Source: Halobacillus mangrovi (lineage in GTDB: Bacteria; Bacillota; Bacilli; Bacillales; Halobacillaceae). From it: DNA of 64,000 nt. The notes beneath the pieces were generated by a model. It searched no databases. It saw only the letters and a program-made list of their open reading frames with translations, and was not told the DNA's origin. Positions 18,351 to 27,780 of the stretch are shown piece after piece. How positions within the stretch are numbered: the stretch's first letter is position 1; every line of letters starts with the position of its first letter. The position numbers and the translations under genes were made by a program. The stretch spans positions 2,356,001 to 2,420,000 of the forward strand of contig NZ_CP020772.1 in NCBI RefSeq assembly GCF_002097535.1. Direction: 5' to 3'.

Positions 18351-19397
18351 TTAAAGCCACTGATTTGCGATGATTCGTTCTGCAATTTGGACAGAATTCC
18401 AGGCAGCACCCTTTAATAAATTATCTGAAACTACCCATAGATGGAATCCATGTTCGTTATCCAAATCTCTGCGGACACGACCGACAAACACATCTCTTTT
18501 GCCTGCTGAACTAAGAGGTGTCGGATACTTTTGACTAGCAGGATCATCTTCGAGAACGATCCCTGGTGCCTGTGATAGCAATTGCTTCACTTCTTCCACA
18601 GTAACTCCATCTTTTTCTACTTCGATATAAACACTCTCTGCGTGAGATGTGAAGAAAGGCAGACGAACGCAAGTGGCTGCAACAGATAGATTTGGCATGT
18701 GCATGATTTTTTTCGTTTCGTTAATCATTTTCATTTCCTCAAACGTATAGCCATTTTCTTGAAAGACATCGATTTGAGGAAGGGCATTGAATGCGATCGG
18801 ATAATGTTTTTCGTCTCCTTTAACCGGGAGAACTTTCGCATCCAGTTCTTCTCCATCCAGAAATGCTTGAGACTGCTCCCTAAGCTCATCTGCAGCCTCA
18901 TTCCCAGCTCCTGAAACAGCTTGATAAGTAGATACAAGCACTCGTGAAAGTCCTAATGCATCTCTTAGAGGTTCAAGAGCCGCTACCATTTGGATAGTGG
19001 AACAGTTCGGATTGGCAATAATTCCTTGATGGTTTTGAATATCAGCTTCGTTGACTTCTGGAACGACCAGGGGTACATCCTGAGCCATACGGTAAGCGCT
19101 CGTATTGTCAATAACTACTGCACCCCGTTTTACTGCTTCTGGAGCAAATTTCTTAGATACAGATCCCCCAGCGGAAAAGAGAGCTATATCAATTCCTTCG
19201 AAACTCTCAGGTGTAGCTTCCTCCACCACAAGCTCCTGTTCTTTATATTTCATCTTCGAACCAGCCGAACGACTGGAGGAAAGTAGTTTCAATTCATTAA
19301 TAGGAAAGTTACGATCTTCTAAAGTTTCTAGCATTTTCTGCCCAACGGCTCCTGTAGCACCAACTACAGCAACGTTATAAGTGTTTTTTTGACTCAT
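18351..19397 (-). CDS. asd: Aspartate-semialdehyde dehydrogenase
   Basis: Reduces aspartyl phosphate to aspartate semialdehyde with NADPH. The 348-residue protein begins [19 protein letters not shown] with the Rossmann glycine motif. The nucleophilic cysteine is in [10 protein letters not shown] near residue 130, and the histidine region [14 protein letters not shown] is present. It is followed 25 bases later by dapG. A candidate sigma-A promoter lies upstream. Confidence 0.96.
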   Translation of the reverse strand: MSQKNTYNVAVVGATGAVGQKMLETLEDRNFPINELKLLSSSRSAGSKMKYKEQELVVEEATPESFEGIDIALFSAGGSVSKKFAPEAVKRGAVVIDNTSAYRMAQDVPLVVPEVNEADIQNHQGIIANPNCSTIQMVAALEPLRDALGLSRVLVSTYQAVSGAGNEAADELREQSQAFLDGEELDAKVLPVKGDEKHYPIAFNALPQIDVFQENGYTFEEMKMINETKKIMHMPNLSVAATCVRLPFFTSHAESVYIEVEKDGVTVEEVKQLLSQAPGIVLEDDPASQKYPTPLSSAGKRDVFVGRVRRDLDNEHGFHLWVVSDNLLKGAAWNSVQIAERIIANQWL

Positions 19398-19464
19398 TTG
19401 AGTATCCCCTTTCTCATCTGATTGTTGTTAGAATAGTAAGATATGTCACTATTTTCGTTATTCT

Positions 19465-19493
19465 ATCATACTTCGCCAATCATCTGGTATGAA
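19465..19493 (-). promoter_or_regulatory. Candidate sigma-A promoter of asd-dapG-dapA
   Basis: On the minus strand TTCATA (19488-19493), 17-base spacer, TATGAT (19465-19470), about 70 bases before the asd ATG. It would let lysine-pathway genes be made independently of the sporulation-specific dpaAB genes upstream. Confidence 0.5.
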
Positions 19494-19501
19494 AAAGTGA
19501 A

Positions 19502-20098
19502 TTAACTTTGATAACGTTCAATAAGAACAGGTTGTAACTGAATACCTTGGATAGCGTACTCAATGGTTTCAGGGATGAGTGTCATATCGGCCACTAGTGA
19601 ATTTGGCTTTTTATAAGGGTGATCCTGCCCAAGTGGTACGAAATAAATATTTTTTGTAGCCATTAACTTCATAATGTTGACTCCGTTTAACCCTAAAGCA
19701 TCGTTAGTGGAAACAGCTACTACTACTGGACTTCCATTACGTAGAGTAGCTTTAGCTGCCATCAGCACAGGTGAATCTGTAAGAGCATTGGCAAATTTAC
19801 TAGTTGAGTTTCCTGTCATCGGTGCGATTACCATACAATCAAGCGGTCGTTTTGGACCTAATGGTTCAGCATCAGGAATCGTCATGATCGGTTCTTCACC
19901 AGTGATTTCTTTGATCTTTTTTAAATGATCAGCAGCATCCCCAAATCGTGTATCTGTTTTTTGGACGGTATAGGACAGTACTGGTATAACTTTTGCCCCC
20001 ATCTCAACCAGTTCCTCCATTACAGGAAAAACTTCATCATAGGTACAATGAGATCCTGTAAGTCCAAAACCTATTACTTTACCTTTTAATTTACTCAT
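19502..20098 (-). CDS. spoVFB: Dipicolinate synthase subunit B
   Basis: The flavoprotein-like subunit (DpaB) of the mother-cell enzyme that makes dipicolinic acid for the spore core. The 198-residue protein belongs to the flavoprotein/HFCD family (KVIGFGLTGSHCTYDEVFP at the start, MVIAPMTGNSTSKFAN near residue 90). It overlaps the dpaA end by eight bases, as expected for a coupled pair. Its presence is strong evidence for endospore formation. Confidence 0.95.
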   Translation of the reverse strand: MSKLKGKVIGFGLTGSHCTYDEVFPVMEELVEMGAKVIPVLSYTVQKTDTRFGDAADHLKKIKEITGEEPIMTIPDAEPLGPKRPLDCMVIAPMTGNSTSKFANALTDSPVLMAAKATLRNGSPVVVAVSTNDALGLNGVNIMKLMATKNIYFVPLGQDHPYKKPNSLVADMTLIPETIEYAIQGIQLQPVLIERYQS

Positions 20099-20990
20099 CT
20101 TCGGTCTCCTTTCTAACTTGGCTTACCAACAAATGAGAAACAACGTCAGCTATAATTCTGCCTGCAGTTTTTGGAGCGACGATACCAGGCAACCCTGGAG
20201 CAAGGATAGCTTTAATTCCCCGCTTTTCAGCAAATTTAAAATCCGTTCCACCAGGCTTTGATGCTAAATCTACGATTAAAGCATGTGAAGGCAGCTGCTT
20301 GATGATTAAAGAGTCGACAACTAAGTGAGGAACAGTGTTAATCAAAATGTCGCATTCCATGTTCTCAGTTTTTAGGTCATTCATGTTAATCGGCGTCAAG
20401 CCCATCTCATAGACTCTTGCTGCACTTTTTGTAGATCGAACTCCGACGGAAACCTCTGCTCCAAGCTGATGGAACGTTCTCGCAAGCCCCATTCCTACAC
20501 GACCGAGCCCAAGAATAATTACTTGAGAACCGTGGATCGTAAAATCAGTGTGTTGAATAATTAATAATAAAGTACCTTCAACAGTGGGAATCGAATTATA
20601 AATAGCTACATCATCACGATCCATTAAAGGAATCAGTGTACGGTTAACTTTATCGGTCAACTTATTTAAATATGGATTGGTAATACCAGTAAAAACCGTG
20701 CAATGCTCTGGGGTGTTTTTCAGCCAACTTTCATCAAGCTGGATTAGTCGATTGGTGAATATTCCATCGATTCTTCCTTGATCATCCGTCCCGGCTACCG
20801 GAAGAATAATGGCATCTAACTTCTCCACTTGCTTGGAATCAACATCCAGATCGATCGCTTCCGTGAAGCTTTCGTTCAGTTGATCGAAACCGGCTAAATA
20901 AACGATGGCATTCCATTCGTTAAGACGACGGATGATTTCGATTTGCCGGGCATCTCCCCCTATAACTGCTACGTGATAACCTGTTAACAT
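20091..20990 (-). CDS. spoVFA: Dipicolinate synthase subunit A
   Basis: The oxidoreductase-type subunit (DpaA). The 299-residue protein begins MLTGYHVAVIGGDARQIE, with a central Rossmann motif VIILGLGRVGMGLARTF. The start is set by AAGGAG nine bases upstream; a longer open frame that reaches into ymxH has no ribosome site. A good sigma-K type promoter sits 41-68 bases before the ATG, and a terminator separates it from ymxH. Confidence 0.95.
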   Translation of the reverse strand: MLTGYHVAVIGGDARQIEIIRRLNEWNAIVYLAGFDQLNESFTEAIDLDVDSKQVEKLDAIILPVAGTDDQGRIDGIFTNRLIQLDESWLKNTPEHCTVFTGITNPYLNKLTDKVNRTLIPLMDRDDVAIYNSIPTVEGTLLLIIQHTDFTIHGSQVIILGLGRVGMGLARTFHQLGAEVSVGVRSTKSAARVYEMGLTPINMNDLKTENMECDILINTVPHLVVDSLIIKQLPSHALIVDLASKPGGTDFKFAEKRGIKAILAPGLPGIVAPKTAGRIIADVVSHLLVSQVRKETEDE

Positions 20991-21030
20991 GCCGGATGTC
21001 TCCTTTTTTCTATGATCATATATCTCTTTG

Positions 21031-21058
21031 TATCCTATGCCGTAAAGCACAGTTAGTG
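21031..21058 (-). promoter_or_regulatory. Predicted sigma-K promoter of dpaA-dpaB
   Basis: The minus strand carries CATAGGATA (21031-21039), a perfect match to the sigma-K -10 consensus CATAnnnTA, with CAC 16 bases upstream (21056-21058) matching the -35 AC element. In B. subtilis the spoVF operon is transcribed by sigma-K in the mother cell. Confidence 0.7.
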
Positions 21059-21069
21059 ATTTTGAAAGC

Positions 21070-21100
21070 AAAATAAAAAACCACAGCAGTGGCTGTGGTT
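21070..21100 (-). terminator. Terminator after ymxH
   Basis: Arms AACCACAGC (21079-21087) and GCTGTGGTT (21092-21100) with six T following on the minus strand. It starts three bases after the ymxH stop and isolates dpaAB. Confidence 0.92.
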
Positions 21101-21103
21101 CAT

Positions 21104-21337
21104 CTATATCTTTCTTAATAAAATCGTATCTTCTCCAATGGTTATGATTTGCTCCCAATTTATAACCATTTCCTTCCTCATTGAACCGATCCCCATAAGG
21201 CTAAGGTTCAAGATGACAAGAGATTCTATTTGCCCGCTCTCTGGATCTATAATTAAATCAGCTTTACCGAGAACACCTAACTTGGCTCCACTCTCCACAT
21301 CAATGACTTCTTTTTTGGCCAATGATTTTAGTCTCAT
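21104..21337 (-). CDS. ymxH: PRC-barrel protein, YlmC/YmxH family
   Basis: A 77-residue single PRC-barrel protein (ESGAKLGVLGKADLIIDPES). The exact role is unknown; homologues are commonly found near sporulation or division genes. It starts 16 bases after the ylxY stop codon. In B. subtilis an M16 peptidase gene (mlpA) lies between these two, and it is missing here. Confidence 0.85.
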   Translation of the reverse strand: MRLKSLAKKEVIDVESGAKLGVLGKADLIIDPESGQIESLVILNLSLMGIGSMRKEMVINWEQIITIGEDTILLRKI

Positions 21338-21352
21338 TCACCCATCTCCTCA

Positions 21353-22279
21353 TTAACGTTCTTCACTTAATAAGACAGGAAGAGAACCAATTCTATACCC
21401 TTCTTTCTTGATTTTCTTGATCAAGTCAGACAAGCTTGATTCAGTAACTTCAGTCGGATGCATCAGAATGGTAGCCCCGTTATGAAGTTTTCCCATCACC
21501 CGTTGCAGGAGTACTTCTTTGGTCGGATTCTGCCAATCAATGGTATCCACTGTCCAAAGTATGGTTTCCATTCCTAAATCCGAAGCCGCCTCTACTGTCA
21601 TCTGATTGTAACTACCAGACGGAGGGGCAAAGTATTTTATTTTCGTTTTTGTTAGCGCAAATAACATTTCATCTGCCTGTTCCAAATTTAGTTTAGCTTC
21701 GGACTTGGACATTTTCCCCATGTCTTTATGTTTATATCCATGACTTCCTAACGTGTGGCCTTGTTCCTCAATTATTTGCACAAGGTCAGTAAAATCATTT
21801 GCAAACGCACCGTCTATAAAGAAAGTGGCCTTGACCTGATGTTTGGCCAGCGTTTCAATCATCCCAGGCAAATACTCTTCCCCCCAGGAGACATTAATTA
21901 AGAAAGCAACCATCTCTTTGTCAGGGTGTCCACGGTAAATGGGAGAGGCAGGAAGGTCTTCAAGAGATACTTTTGGTTGGATCAGCTTGTACACGAAAAG
22001 ATTTACATCGAAGCTTCCTTTTTTCTTCATCTTCTTATAAGATGCGTCTACATCAACTCTTCGCCCTACAATACCCGGCGTTTTCTTCCACACAGAATCA
22101 ATGCGGGCGTCTTGAGCTTCCCATTCATATTGGTCCTTTTCTTCAAGGATTTTCAAATACAAAGGATCCTTATTTTGACTTGCCGTAAGATCGGCAGGCT
22201 TTTGAACTAGGTAAACTAGTCCAATTCCTAATAAGAAAAAAAAGCCCATCGAAATGATTAGTACCGTTCTTAACCTCAT
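21353..22279 (-). CDS. ylxY: Polysaccharide-deacetylase family protein (YlxY-like)
   Basis: A 308-residue protein with one N-terminal membrane anchor (TVLIISMGFFFLLGIGLVYL) and a NodB-like carbohydrate esterase 4 domain from about residue 120. The second motif is present as SHGYKHKDMG (HxxxH). The first motif, usually TFDDG, reads LINVSWGEE, so the usual catalytic Asp is Asn here. It may be inactive or have altered chemistry. The position downstream of pnp matches B. subtilis. Confidence 0.88.
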   Translation of the reverse strand: MRLRTVLIISMGFFFLLGIGLVYLVQKPADLTASQNKDPLYLKILEEKDQYEWEAQDARIDSVWKKTPGIVGRRVDVDASYKKMKKKGSFDVNLFVYKLIQPKVSLEDLPASPIYRGHPDKEMVAFLINVSWGEEYLPGMIETLAKHQVKATFFIDGAFANDFTDLVQIIEEQGHTLGSHGYKHKDMGKMSKSEAKLNLEQADEMLFALTKTKIKYFAPPSGSYNQMTVEAASDLGMETILWTVDTIDWQNPTKEVLLQRVMGKLHNGATILMHPTEVTESSLSDLIKKIKKEGYRIGSLPVLLSEER

Positions 22280-22339
22280 AGAAATCCACCCCTAAACAAA
22301 GTGTATGGATGGAACGAAGGCAGTAGACCCTTTTCAGGC

Positions 22340-22394
22340 AAAAAAAAAGAGACTGGCAAGCCAGTTTCTTTTCTAGAGGATCAGACCGATCCTC
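22340..22394 (-). terminator. Double hairpin terminator after pnp
   Basis: A first hairpin pairs GAGGATC (22376-22382) with GATCCTC (22388-22394). The second pairs AAGAGACTGG (22347-22356) with CCAGTTTCTT (22361-22370) and is followed by a run of about nine T on the minus strand. Confidence 0.88.
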
Positions 22395-22421
22395 ATTCTC
22401 GGCATCGATCTGAACGTATCA

Positions 22422-24545
22422 TTATTGTTCGGTGTTCGCTTCTTCTTTCTTCTTCTCATCGATAAGGACAGCTTTGCGAGAAAGGTTAATACGACCCTGG
22501 TTATCGATTTCCTTAACCTTGACTCTCAACGAATCTCCGATGGAAACAATATCTTCAACTTTTCCGATCCGCTCTTCTGCCATTTCTGAAATGTGAACAA
22601 GTCCTTCTTTTCCTTTAAACAACTCGACGAAAGCGCCAAACTTTTCAATGCGTTTCACCTTGCCATCATAAACTTCGCCAACTTCTACTTCTCGTACAAT
22701 ATCTTCAATGATCTTTTGTGCAGAAGCATTCATCTCAGCGTCAGTGGAAGAAATAAAGACTGTCCCGTCTTGTTCAATGTCAATCTTGACCCCAGTGTCA
22801 TCAATGATTTGATTGATTTGTTTTCCGCTAGGTCCGATAACATCGCGAATTTTGTCTGGGTTAATCTTCATTGTCATAATCTTCGGTGCATATTGTGAAA
22901 GTTCATTACGTGTTTCTGGGAGTGTTCCAAGCATGTGACCTAAGATTTCCATACGGCCTTTTTTAGCTTGGTCTAAAGCTTCTTCTAGAATTTCACGAGA
23001 TAATCCTTCAATCTTAATGTCCATTTGAAGGGCTGTAATGCCTTTTTCCGTTCCTGCTACTTTAAAGTCCATGTCACCAAGCGCATCTTCCATCCCCTGG
23101 ATATCTGTAAGGATCGTGTAATCATCACCTGATTTAACCAGACCCATAGCAATACCAGCGACAGGAGCTTTGATTGGAACTCCAGCATCCATCATTGCTA
23201 GTGTACTTGCACAAATACTAGCTTGTGATGTGGATCCATTTGACTCCAATACTTCAGATACAAGACGGATGGTATATGGGAACTCACTTTCAGATGGAAT
23301 AACGACTTCTAGTGCACGTTCTCCTAATGCTCCGTGTCCAATTTCACGACGACCAGGTCCACGAATCGGGCCTGTTTCCCCAACGGAGAATTTCGGGAAA
23401 TTGTAGTGGTGCATAAAGCGCTTAGATTCCTCTAAATCTAAACCATCAAGGATCTGTACATCTCCTAGTGCTCCTAATGTACAAACACTTAGAGCCTGCG
23501 TTTGTCCTCTTGTGAACAGTCCTGAACCATGCGTCCTTGGCAGGAGTCCTACACGTGAAGTTAAAGGACGAATTTCATCCACTCCGCGTCCATCTGGACG
23601 AATGTTCTCTTTAGTGATAAGTCGACGAACTTCAGCCTTGACGATGTCATCTAGAATCGCCCCTACTTGTTTCAATGTCTCCTCATCTGCTTCCATTTCT
23701 TCATAGGAAGTGAGAATTGCTTGTTTTGCTTCATCAATTGCAGCTTCACGAGCTTTCTTTTCTTCGGTCTTAATTGCGGAGACGATAGAATCTAGCGCTT
23801 CAGCTTCAACCTTCTCTTTCAATTCCTTATCGAGGTCGAACAGCTTCACTTCCATTTTTTCGCGACCGACTGCTTCGATAATTTGTTCTTGGAAAGCAAC
23901 TAAACGCTTGATTTCCTCATGTCCAAACATAATAGCTTCGAGCATATCAGCTTCAGATACTTCCTGAGCACCAGCTTCTACCATGTTGATGGCATCTTTA
24001 GTTCCTGCAACCGTTAAGTCGATATCGCTTTTTTCCTGTTGCTCAATCGTTGGGTTGATTACAAATTCTCCATCAACTCGTCCAACAATTACACCCGCAA
24101 TAGGTCCATCAAAAGGAATGTCTGAAACTCCTAATGAGATCGAAGAACCTAGCATTGCTGCCATTTCTGAGGAACAATCTTGATCTACACTCATTACTGA
24201 GCTGATCACTTGTACATCATTCCTGAAACCTTCAGGGAATAGGGGACGTATTGGACGATCAATCAATCGGGATGCAAGCACCGCCTTATCGCTTGGACGG
24301 CCTTCACGTTTAATAAAGCCACCTGGAATTTTACCTACAGCGTATAGACGCTCTTCATAATTTACTGTCAAAGGAAAAAATGGCAAATCCTTTGGTTCCT
24401 TCGAACCGGTAGCGGTCGATAGGACGGTTGTATCTCCATAATGAATAAGGGCTGCTCCATTTGCCTGTTTAGCTAGTTCACCGATTTCAACAGAAAATGT
24501 GCGCCCGGCAACATCAATTGAAAACACTTGTTTTTCTTCTGCCAT
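22422..24545 (-). CDS. pnp: Polyribonucleotide nucleotidyltransferase (PNPase)
   Basis: Phosphorolytic 3'-5' exoribonuclease of the RNA degradosome. The 707-residue protein has two RNase PH domains (N-half from [13 protein letters not shown]-half from [13 protein letters not shown]), separated by an alpha-helical domain. The catalytic aspartate region is [19 protein letters not shown] ([15 protein letters not shown]) and S1 ([15 protein letters not shown]) domains follow. I start at MAEEKQ because GAGGAG lies 11 bases upstream, within the end of a longer frame. Confidence 0.97.
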   Translation of the reverse strand: MAEEKQVFSIDVAGRTFSVEIGELAKQANGAALIHYGDTTVLSTATGSKEPKDLPFFPLTVNYEERLYAVGKIPGGFIKREGRPSDKAVLASRLIDRPIRPLFPEGFRNDVQVISSVMSVDQDCSSEMAAMLGSSISLGVSDIPFDGPIAGVIVGRVDGEFVINPTIEQQEKSDIDLTVAGTKDAINMVEAGAQEVSEADMLEAIMFGHEEIKRLVAFQEQIIEAVGREKMEVKLFDLDKELKEKVEAEALDSIVSAIKTEEKKAREAAIDEAKQAILTSYEEMEADEETLKQVGAILDDIVKAEVRRLITKENIRPDGRGVDEIRPLTSRVGLLPRTHGSGLFTRGQTQALSVCTLGALGDVQILDGLDLEESKRFMHHYNFPKFSVGETGPIRGPGRREIGHGALGERALEVVIPSESEFPYTIRLVSEVLESNGSTSQASICASTLAMMDAGVPIKAPVAGIAMGLVKSGDDYTILTDIQGMEDALGDMDFKVAGTEKGITALQMDIKIEGLSREILEEALDQAKKGRMEILGHMLGTLPETRNELSQYAPKIMTMKINPDKIRDVIGPSGKQINQIIDDTGVKIDIEQDGTVFISSTDAEMNASAQKIIEDIVREVEVGEVYDGKVKRIEKFGAFVELFKGKEGLVHISEMAEERIGKVEDIVSIGDSLRVKVKEIDNQGRINLSRKAVLIDEKKKEEANTEQ

Positions 24546-24631
24546 AAAGAACCTAACTCCTCTCAAATAACTCTCTTGTACAATCCAAGGGTCTATATTC
24601 AGTTTACACCCTTATGTATGTAAACATACAG

Positions 24632-24657
24632 AAAAAGCGGGTATACTCCCGCTTTTT
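24632..24657 (-). terminator. Terminator after rpsO
   Basis: Arms AAAAAGCGGG (24632-24641) and CCCGCTTTTT (24648-24657) with TTTTTC following on the minus strand. It lies between rpsO and pnp and probably permits some read-through or marks separate units. Confidence 0.9.
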
Positions 24658-24665
24658 CACATACA

Positions 24666-24935
24666 TTAACGACGCAAGCCAAGGCTTTTAACTAACTCAC
24701 GGTAACGTGTAATGTCTTTATTACGAAGGTAGTTCAATAGGTTACGACGCTTACCTACCATTTTAAGCAATCCACGACGAGAATGGTGATCCTGTTTGTG
24801 TGCACGCAGGTGTTCATTCAGAGAAGTGATCTGCTCAGTTAGTACAGCGATCTGTACTTCTGGAGAACCAGTGTCGTTCTCATGAGTCTTGTACTCATTA
24901 ATTAATTCTTGTTTACGTTCTTGTGTGATAGCCAT
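24666..24935 (-). CDS. rpsO: Small ribosomal subunit protein uS15
   Basis: An 89-residue 16S rRNA-binding protein of the 30S platform, needed early in assembly. Family hallmarks are [15 protein letters not shown] near residue 22, [19 protein letters not shown] central helix ([19 protein letters not shown]) and the C-terminal [12 protein letters not shown]. Ribosome site AGGAGGTG is strong. A structured leader upstream may be an S15 autoregulatory site. Confidence 0.98.
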   Translation of the reverse strand: MAITQERKQELINEYKTHENDTGSPEVQIAVLTEQITSLNEHLRAHKQDHHSRRGLLKMVGKRRNLLNYLRNKDITRYRELVKSLGLRR

Positions 24936-25030
24936 TATAGCTACACCTCCTAATAAAATTTAGAATTCCCTTTCCCCTAGCGGACGCCGGAGTCTCGTTC
25001 CGCCAAGCGAAGGTTCCATATTAAAGCGTA
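24936..25030 (-). promoter_or_regulatory. Possible S15 autoregulatory leader of rpsO
   Basis: The minus-strand leader is GC-rich and structured, unlike nearby spacers. GGCGGA and TCCGCT arms enclose a 14-base region (ACGAGACTCCGGCG). Bacillaceae rpsO leaders often bind S15 to repress translation. The resemblance is to the class in general; I cannot confirm a covariance-model match. A weak TTGCAT-17-TACGCT promoter is upstream. Confidence 0.4.
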
Positions 25031-25062
25031 CAATTTTTAGAGAAAAAATGCAAGGGGAACCT

Positions 25063-26004
25063 TCATCCTATGCGAAAAAATTCCCGAATATGAGTTTCAT
25101 CCTTTACCAATTGCTGCTTTACTTCTTCAACACCATTAAACTTTCTTTCATCTCTAATCATCTGGTGAAAGTAGACAGTCAAAGATCTTCCATAGAGGTC
25201 TTGCTTTACATCAAATAAGTGAACTTCCAGGGAAGGGTTATCCGCTTGTGTAATAAAGGTTGGTTTATAACCTAAATTAGCCATTCCATAATAAAGTTCC
25301 CCATCAAAATGTGCACTCACAGCATAAACGCCAATTTTAGGAAGATAATAGTTTTCATTCAATTCTATATTAGCTGTTGGATAACCTATGGTTCTTCCTC
25401 GTTGATCCCCTTTTACGACGGTGCCTTTAACTGAATAACGTCGCCCTAATAATTCATTGACTTCAGCTATCTCACCATCATCCAACAAACTACGGATTCT
25501 TGTAGAGCTCACCTTTTCTTCGTCTTTTTCCACTTTTGATATCACCGTTTGTCCAAAACGCCCTCTTCCGTACTCAGGAAGATCGGACATATTGCCTTTC
25601 CCCATATGTCCATAACTGAAATCAAACCCAGCGACAACGTGACTGACGTTGAGTCTCACAAAAAAGTCATCTACAAATTGCTGAGGGGATAGATTGGCAA
25701 GGGAAGTATCAAAAGTAACAACAAAGAAGTAATCTACTCCTATTTCTTCAAGTAGTTGTTCCTTTTGGGATAAAGGTGTAATGTAATAAGCTTGCTGTTT
25801 ACCCTTTTTTAATACGACTGAAGGGTGAGGATCAAACGTCATTACAGCGCATTTCAGCTCTAACTCGTCTGCTTTGTCTTTGGCCGTTTGAATAACTTTC
25901 TGATGCCCCTTATGGATACCGTCGAAAAAGCCTACAGCTGTAACGCTTGGATCAAGATTAAGCTCTTCAGTTATCGAATCACGCGATAGACGGACCGTTT
26001 TCAC
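25063..26004 (-). CDS. ribF: Bifunctional riboflavin kinase / FAD synthetase
   Basis: Converts riboflavin to FMN and then FAD. The N-terminal FAD synthetase (nucleotidyltransferase) domain has GFFDGIHKGHQK. The C-terminal riboflavin kinase domain has KGDQRGRTIGYPTANI and GVYAV. The best start is the GTG at 26004 (product MKTVRLSRDS), with AGGTG six bases upstream; the GTG three codons earlier overlaps that site. The end (REFFRIG) falls next to the rpsO promoter region. Confidence 0.95.
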   Translation of the reverse strand: MKTVRLSRDSITEELNLDPSVTAVGFFDGIHKGHQKVIQTAKDKADELELKCAVMTFDPHPSVVLKKGKQQAYYITPLSQKEQLLEEIGVDYFFVVTFDTSLANLSPQQFVDDFFVRLNVSHVVAGFDFSYGHMGKGNMSDLPEYGRGRFGQTVISKVEKDEEKVSSTRIRSLLDDGEIAEVNELLGRRYSVKGTVVKGDQRGRTIGYPTANIELNENYYLPKIGVYAVSAHFDGELYYGMANLGYKPTFITQADNPSLEVHLFDVKQDLYGRSLTVYFHQMIRDERKFNGVEEVKQQLVKDETHIREFFRIG

Positions 26005-26031
26005 TTCACTCACCTGCTTTATTGCATAATA

Positions 26032-26928
26032 TTAAAACACACGTACGGGTTTAATGTATCCAGGTTTGTTAGGATGCTGCTGATATATCGCCAGGACTTC
26101 ACCTTGGCATTTTACTGAAAATAGAGGGTAGGAAATCTCTTCTGGGGTTTCGAGAACCTGACCATGTTTGATTAAAGATTTCATCTTTTCATCAATTTCC
26201 CAACTGTTCAAATGATTTAAACCTCTGCTGAGCGGCAACAGCAAACCATCACGTTTGCCTTCATCCACAGTTTTCTGTATCTCATCAAATGTATAGCAAT
26301 CTTCTTTAGTAATATCTCCAGTTTTTGTTCGAATAAGAAAAGACATATGAGCAGGGTACCCTAAAGCCTTTCCTATATCAACACACAATGTACGTATATA
26401 TGTACCCTTTGAGCATACGACACGAATAGAGAAAGAAGCGGATTGATCTTGATAAGTAATTTCTTCACCCATTAATTCGATCTCTTTAATCATCACTTGA
26501 CGCGTCGGGCGTTCTACTTCTATTCCTTCTCGTGCATACTCATACAGCTTTTTTCCATTGACCTTAACTGCAGAGTACATAGGTGGGACCTGAGTAATCT
26601 CACCTCGAAAAGAGGCCAGACATTTCTTCAGATCCGTTATGGAAATCTTACTACCGACATCTTTAGAATCCACAATTTCCCCCGTCGCATCCTCTGTAGT
26701 TGTAGAATGCCCTAGTGAGACAGTAGCTTCATAAACTTTATCAGTGTCGGTTAAGAAAGGAACAATTTTTGTTGCCTTTCCTACACAAAGAGGCAGAACC
26801 CCTTCTACATCAGGATCAAGTGTTCCTGTATGGCCCACTTTTTTCGTCTTTAACATCCCTCGTGTTTTACTGACACAATCATGAGATGTAAAGCCTTTAG
26901 GTTTCCATAAAGGAAGGATACCATCCAT
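26032..26928 (-). CDS. truB: tRNA pseudouridine-55 synthase
   Basis: Makes the universal pseudouridine 55 in the T loop of tRNAs. The 298-residue protein begins MDGILPLWKPKGFTSHD. The catalytic aspartate is in KVGHTGTLDPDVEGVLPL, followed by YEATVSLGHSTTTED. A C-terminal PUA-like region follows. GAGGTG sits six bases before the chosen ATG. It is 27 bases upstream of ribF in the usual rbfA-truB-ribF order. Confidence 0.96.
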   Translation of the reverse strand: MDGILPLWKPKGFTSHDCVSKTRGMLKTKKVGHTGTLDPDVEGVLPLCVGKATKIVPFLTDTDKVYEATVSLGHSTTTEDATGEIVDSKDVGSKISITDLKKCLASFRGEITQVPPMYSAVKVNGKKLYEYAREGIEVERPTRQVMIKEIELMGEEITYQDQSASFSIRVVCSKGTYIRTLCVDIGKALGYPAHMSFLIRTKTGDITKEDCYTFDEIQKTVDEGKRDGLLLPLSRGLNHLNSWEIDEKMKSLIKHGQVLETPEEISYPLFSVKCQGEVLAIYQQHPNKPGYIKPVRVF

Positions 26929-26967
26929 ATCATTCACCTCAAAGCTGATCATTAGTTTAACACAGAT

Positions 26968-26996
26968 AGAATCCGTGCCCTATGGACACGGATTCT
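26968..26996 (-). promoter_or_regulatory. 10 bp hairpin between rbfA and truB
   Basis: Arms AGAATCCGTG (26968-26977) and CACGGATTCT (26987-26996) are perfectly complementary, but no U-tract follows on the minus strand. It could be an RNase processing site or mRNA stabiliser rather than a terminator, since truB must be expressed downstream. Confidence 0.6.
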
Positions 26997-27000
26997 AATC

Positions 27001-27354
27001 CTATTCAGTGTCGGTATCATTAAGGTCACGTAGAATCGTCTCGATACGATTCCCTCTTTCAACCGCTTCATCAAACTCGAACATGATTTCAGGAGTTTTA
27101 CGAAGCCGGATGCGTTGACCAATTTCGGAACGGATGAAACCTTTAGCTTTTGCAAGACCAACAAGCGTATCATGTTTTTGCTTATCATCACCAAGTACTG
27201 AGATATAAACCTTCGCCTGTTGCAAGTCACCTGTCACTTTTACTTCAGTCACGGTGACAAAGCCTACACGAGGATCTTTTATTTTTTTACTGATGATATC
27301 ACTAAGCTCTTTTTTCATCTGCTCTCCGACACGATTAGCACGTAAATCATTCAT
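27001..27354 (-). CDS. rbfA: 30S ribosome-binding factor RbfA
   Basis: A late-stage 30S maturation factor that binds the 16S rRNA neck, needed for cold growth. The 117-residue protein begins [20 protein letters not shown] and carries the KH-like fold ([19 protein letters not shown]). AGAGGTG is six bases before the ATG; the longer open frame starts in non-coding sequence. It follows ylxP and infB in the nusA-infB operon. Confidence 0.95.
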   Translation of the reverse strand: MNDLRANRVGEQMKKELSDIISKKIKDPRVGFVTVTEVKVTGDLQQAKVYISVLGDDKQKHDTLVGLAKAKGFIRSEIGQRIRLRKTPEIMFEFDEAVERGNRIETILRDLNDTDTE

Positions 27355-27501
27355 GATTCTCACCTCTTCTAAAAAAAGCAGAAGCGACCAGCTCAGCGCT
27401 GCAAATATTATATAAGCCAATATAATCCCGGCATCTACAAGCGACCGCGCCAGACATAAAATGTCCAGCTAAAATTGCTCCTACTTTACATCTTTATCCC
27501 A

Positions 27502-27780
27502 TCATAGCCATTCTAAAACTGTATCTGTGCGTTCAAGTTCAGGAAAGGAATCAATGAACGCAAGTGTTCTTTGAATGGTTTGTTCAGCTATAACTTTATC
27601 ACTAGCAACGACCACCAATCCGAAACAAGTACGCTGCCATAAATTTTGATAGTCTAATTCGCATATAGACACATTAAAATCGTTTTGAATTCTCGTAATC
27701 ACTCGTTTAAGAACAGAGCGTTTTTCTTTTAGCGACTGGGCGTCATAGATGATACATTCCACCTCTGCGCTCAGAATCAA
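27502..27780 (-). CDS. ylxP: DUF503 family protein (YlxP-like)
   Basis: A 92-residue conserved protein of unknown function, always linked with infB and rbfA, so a ribosome-assembly role is often suspected. It has [20 protein letters not shown] near residues 17-36 and [15 protein letters not shown] near the end. The start codon is TTG, sharing two bases with the infB stop (TTGA), with AGGAAG ten bases upstream. Confidence 0.88.
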   Translation of the reverse strand: MILSAEVECIIYDAQSLKEKRSVLKRVITRIQNDFNVSICELDYQNLWQRTCFGLVVVASDKVIAEQTIQRTLAFIDSFPELERTDTVLEWL

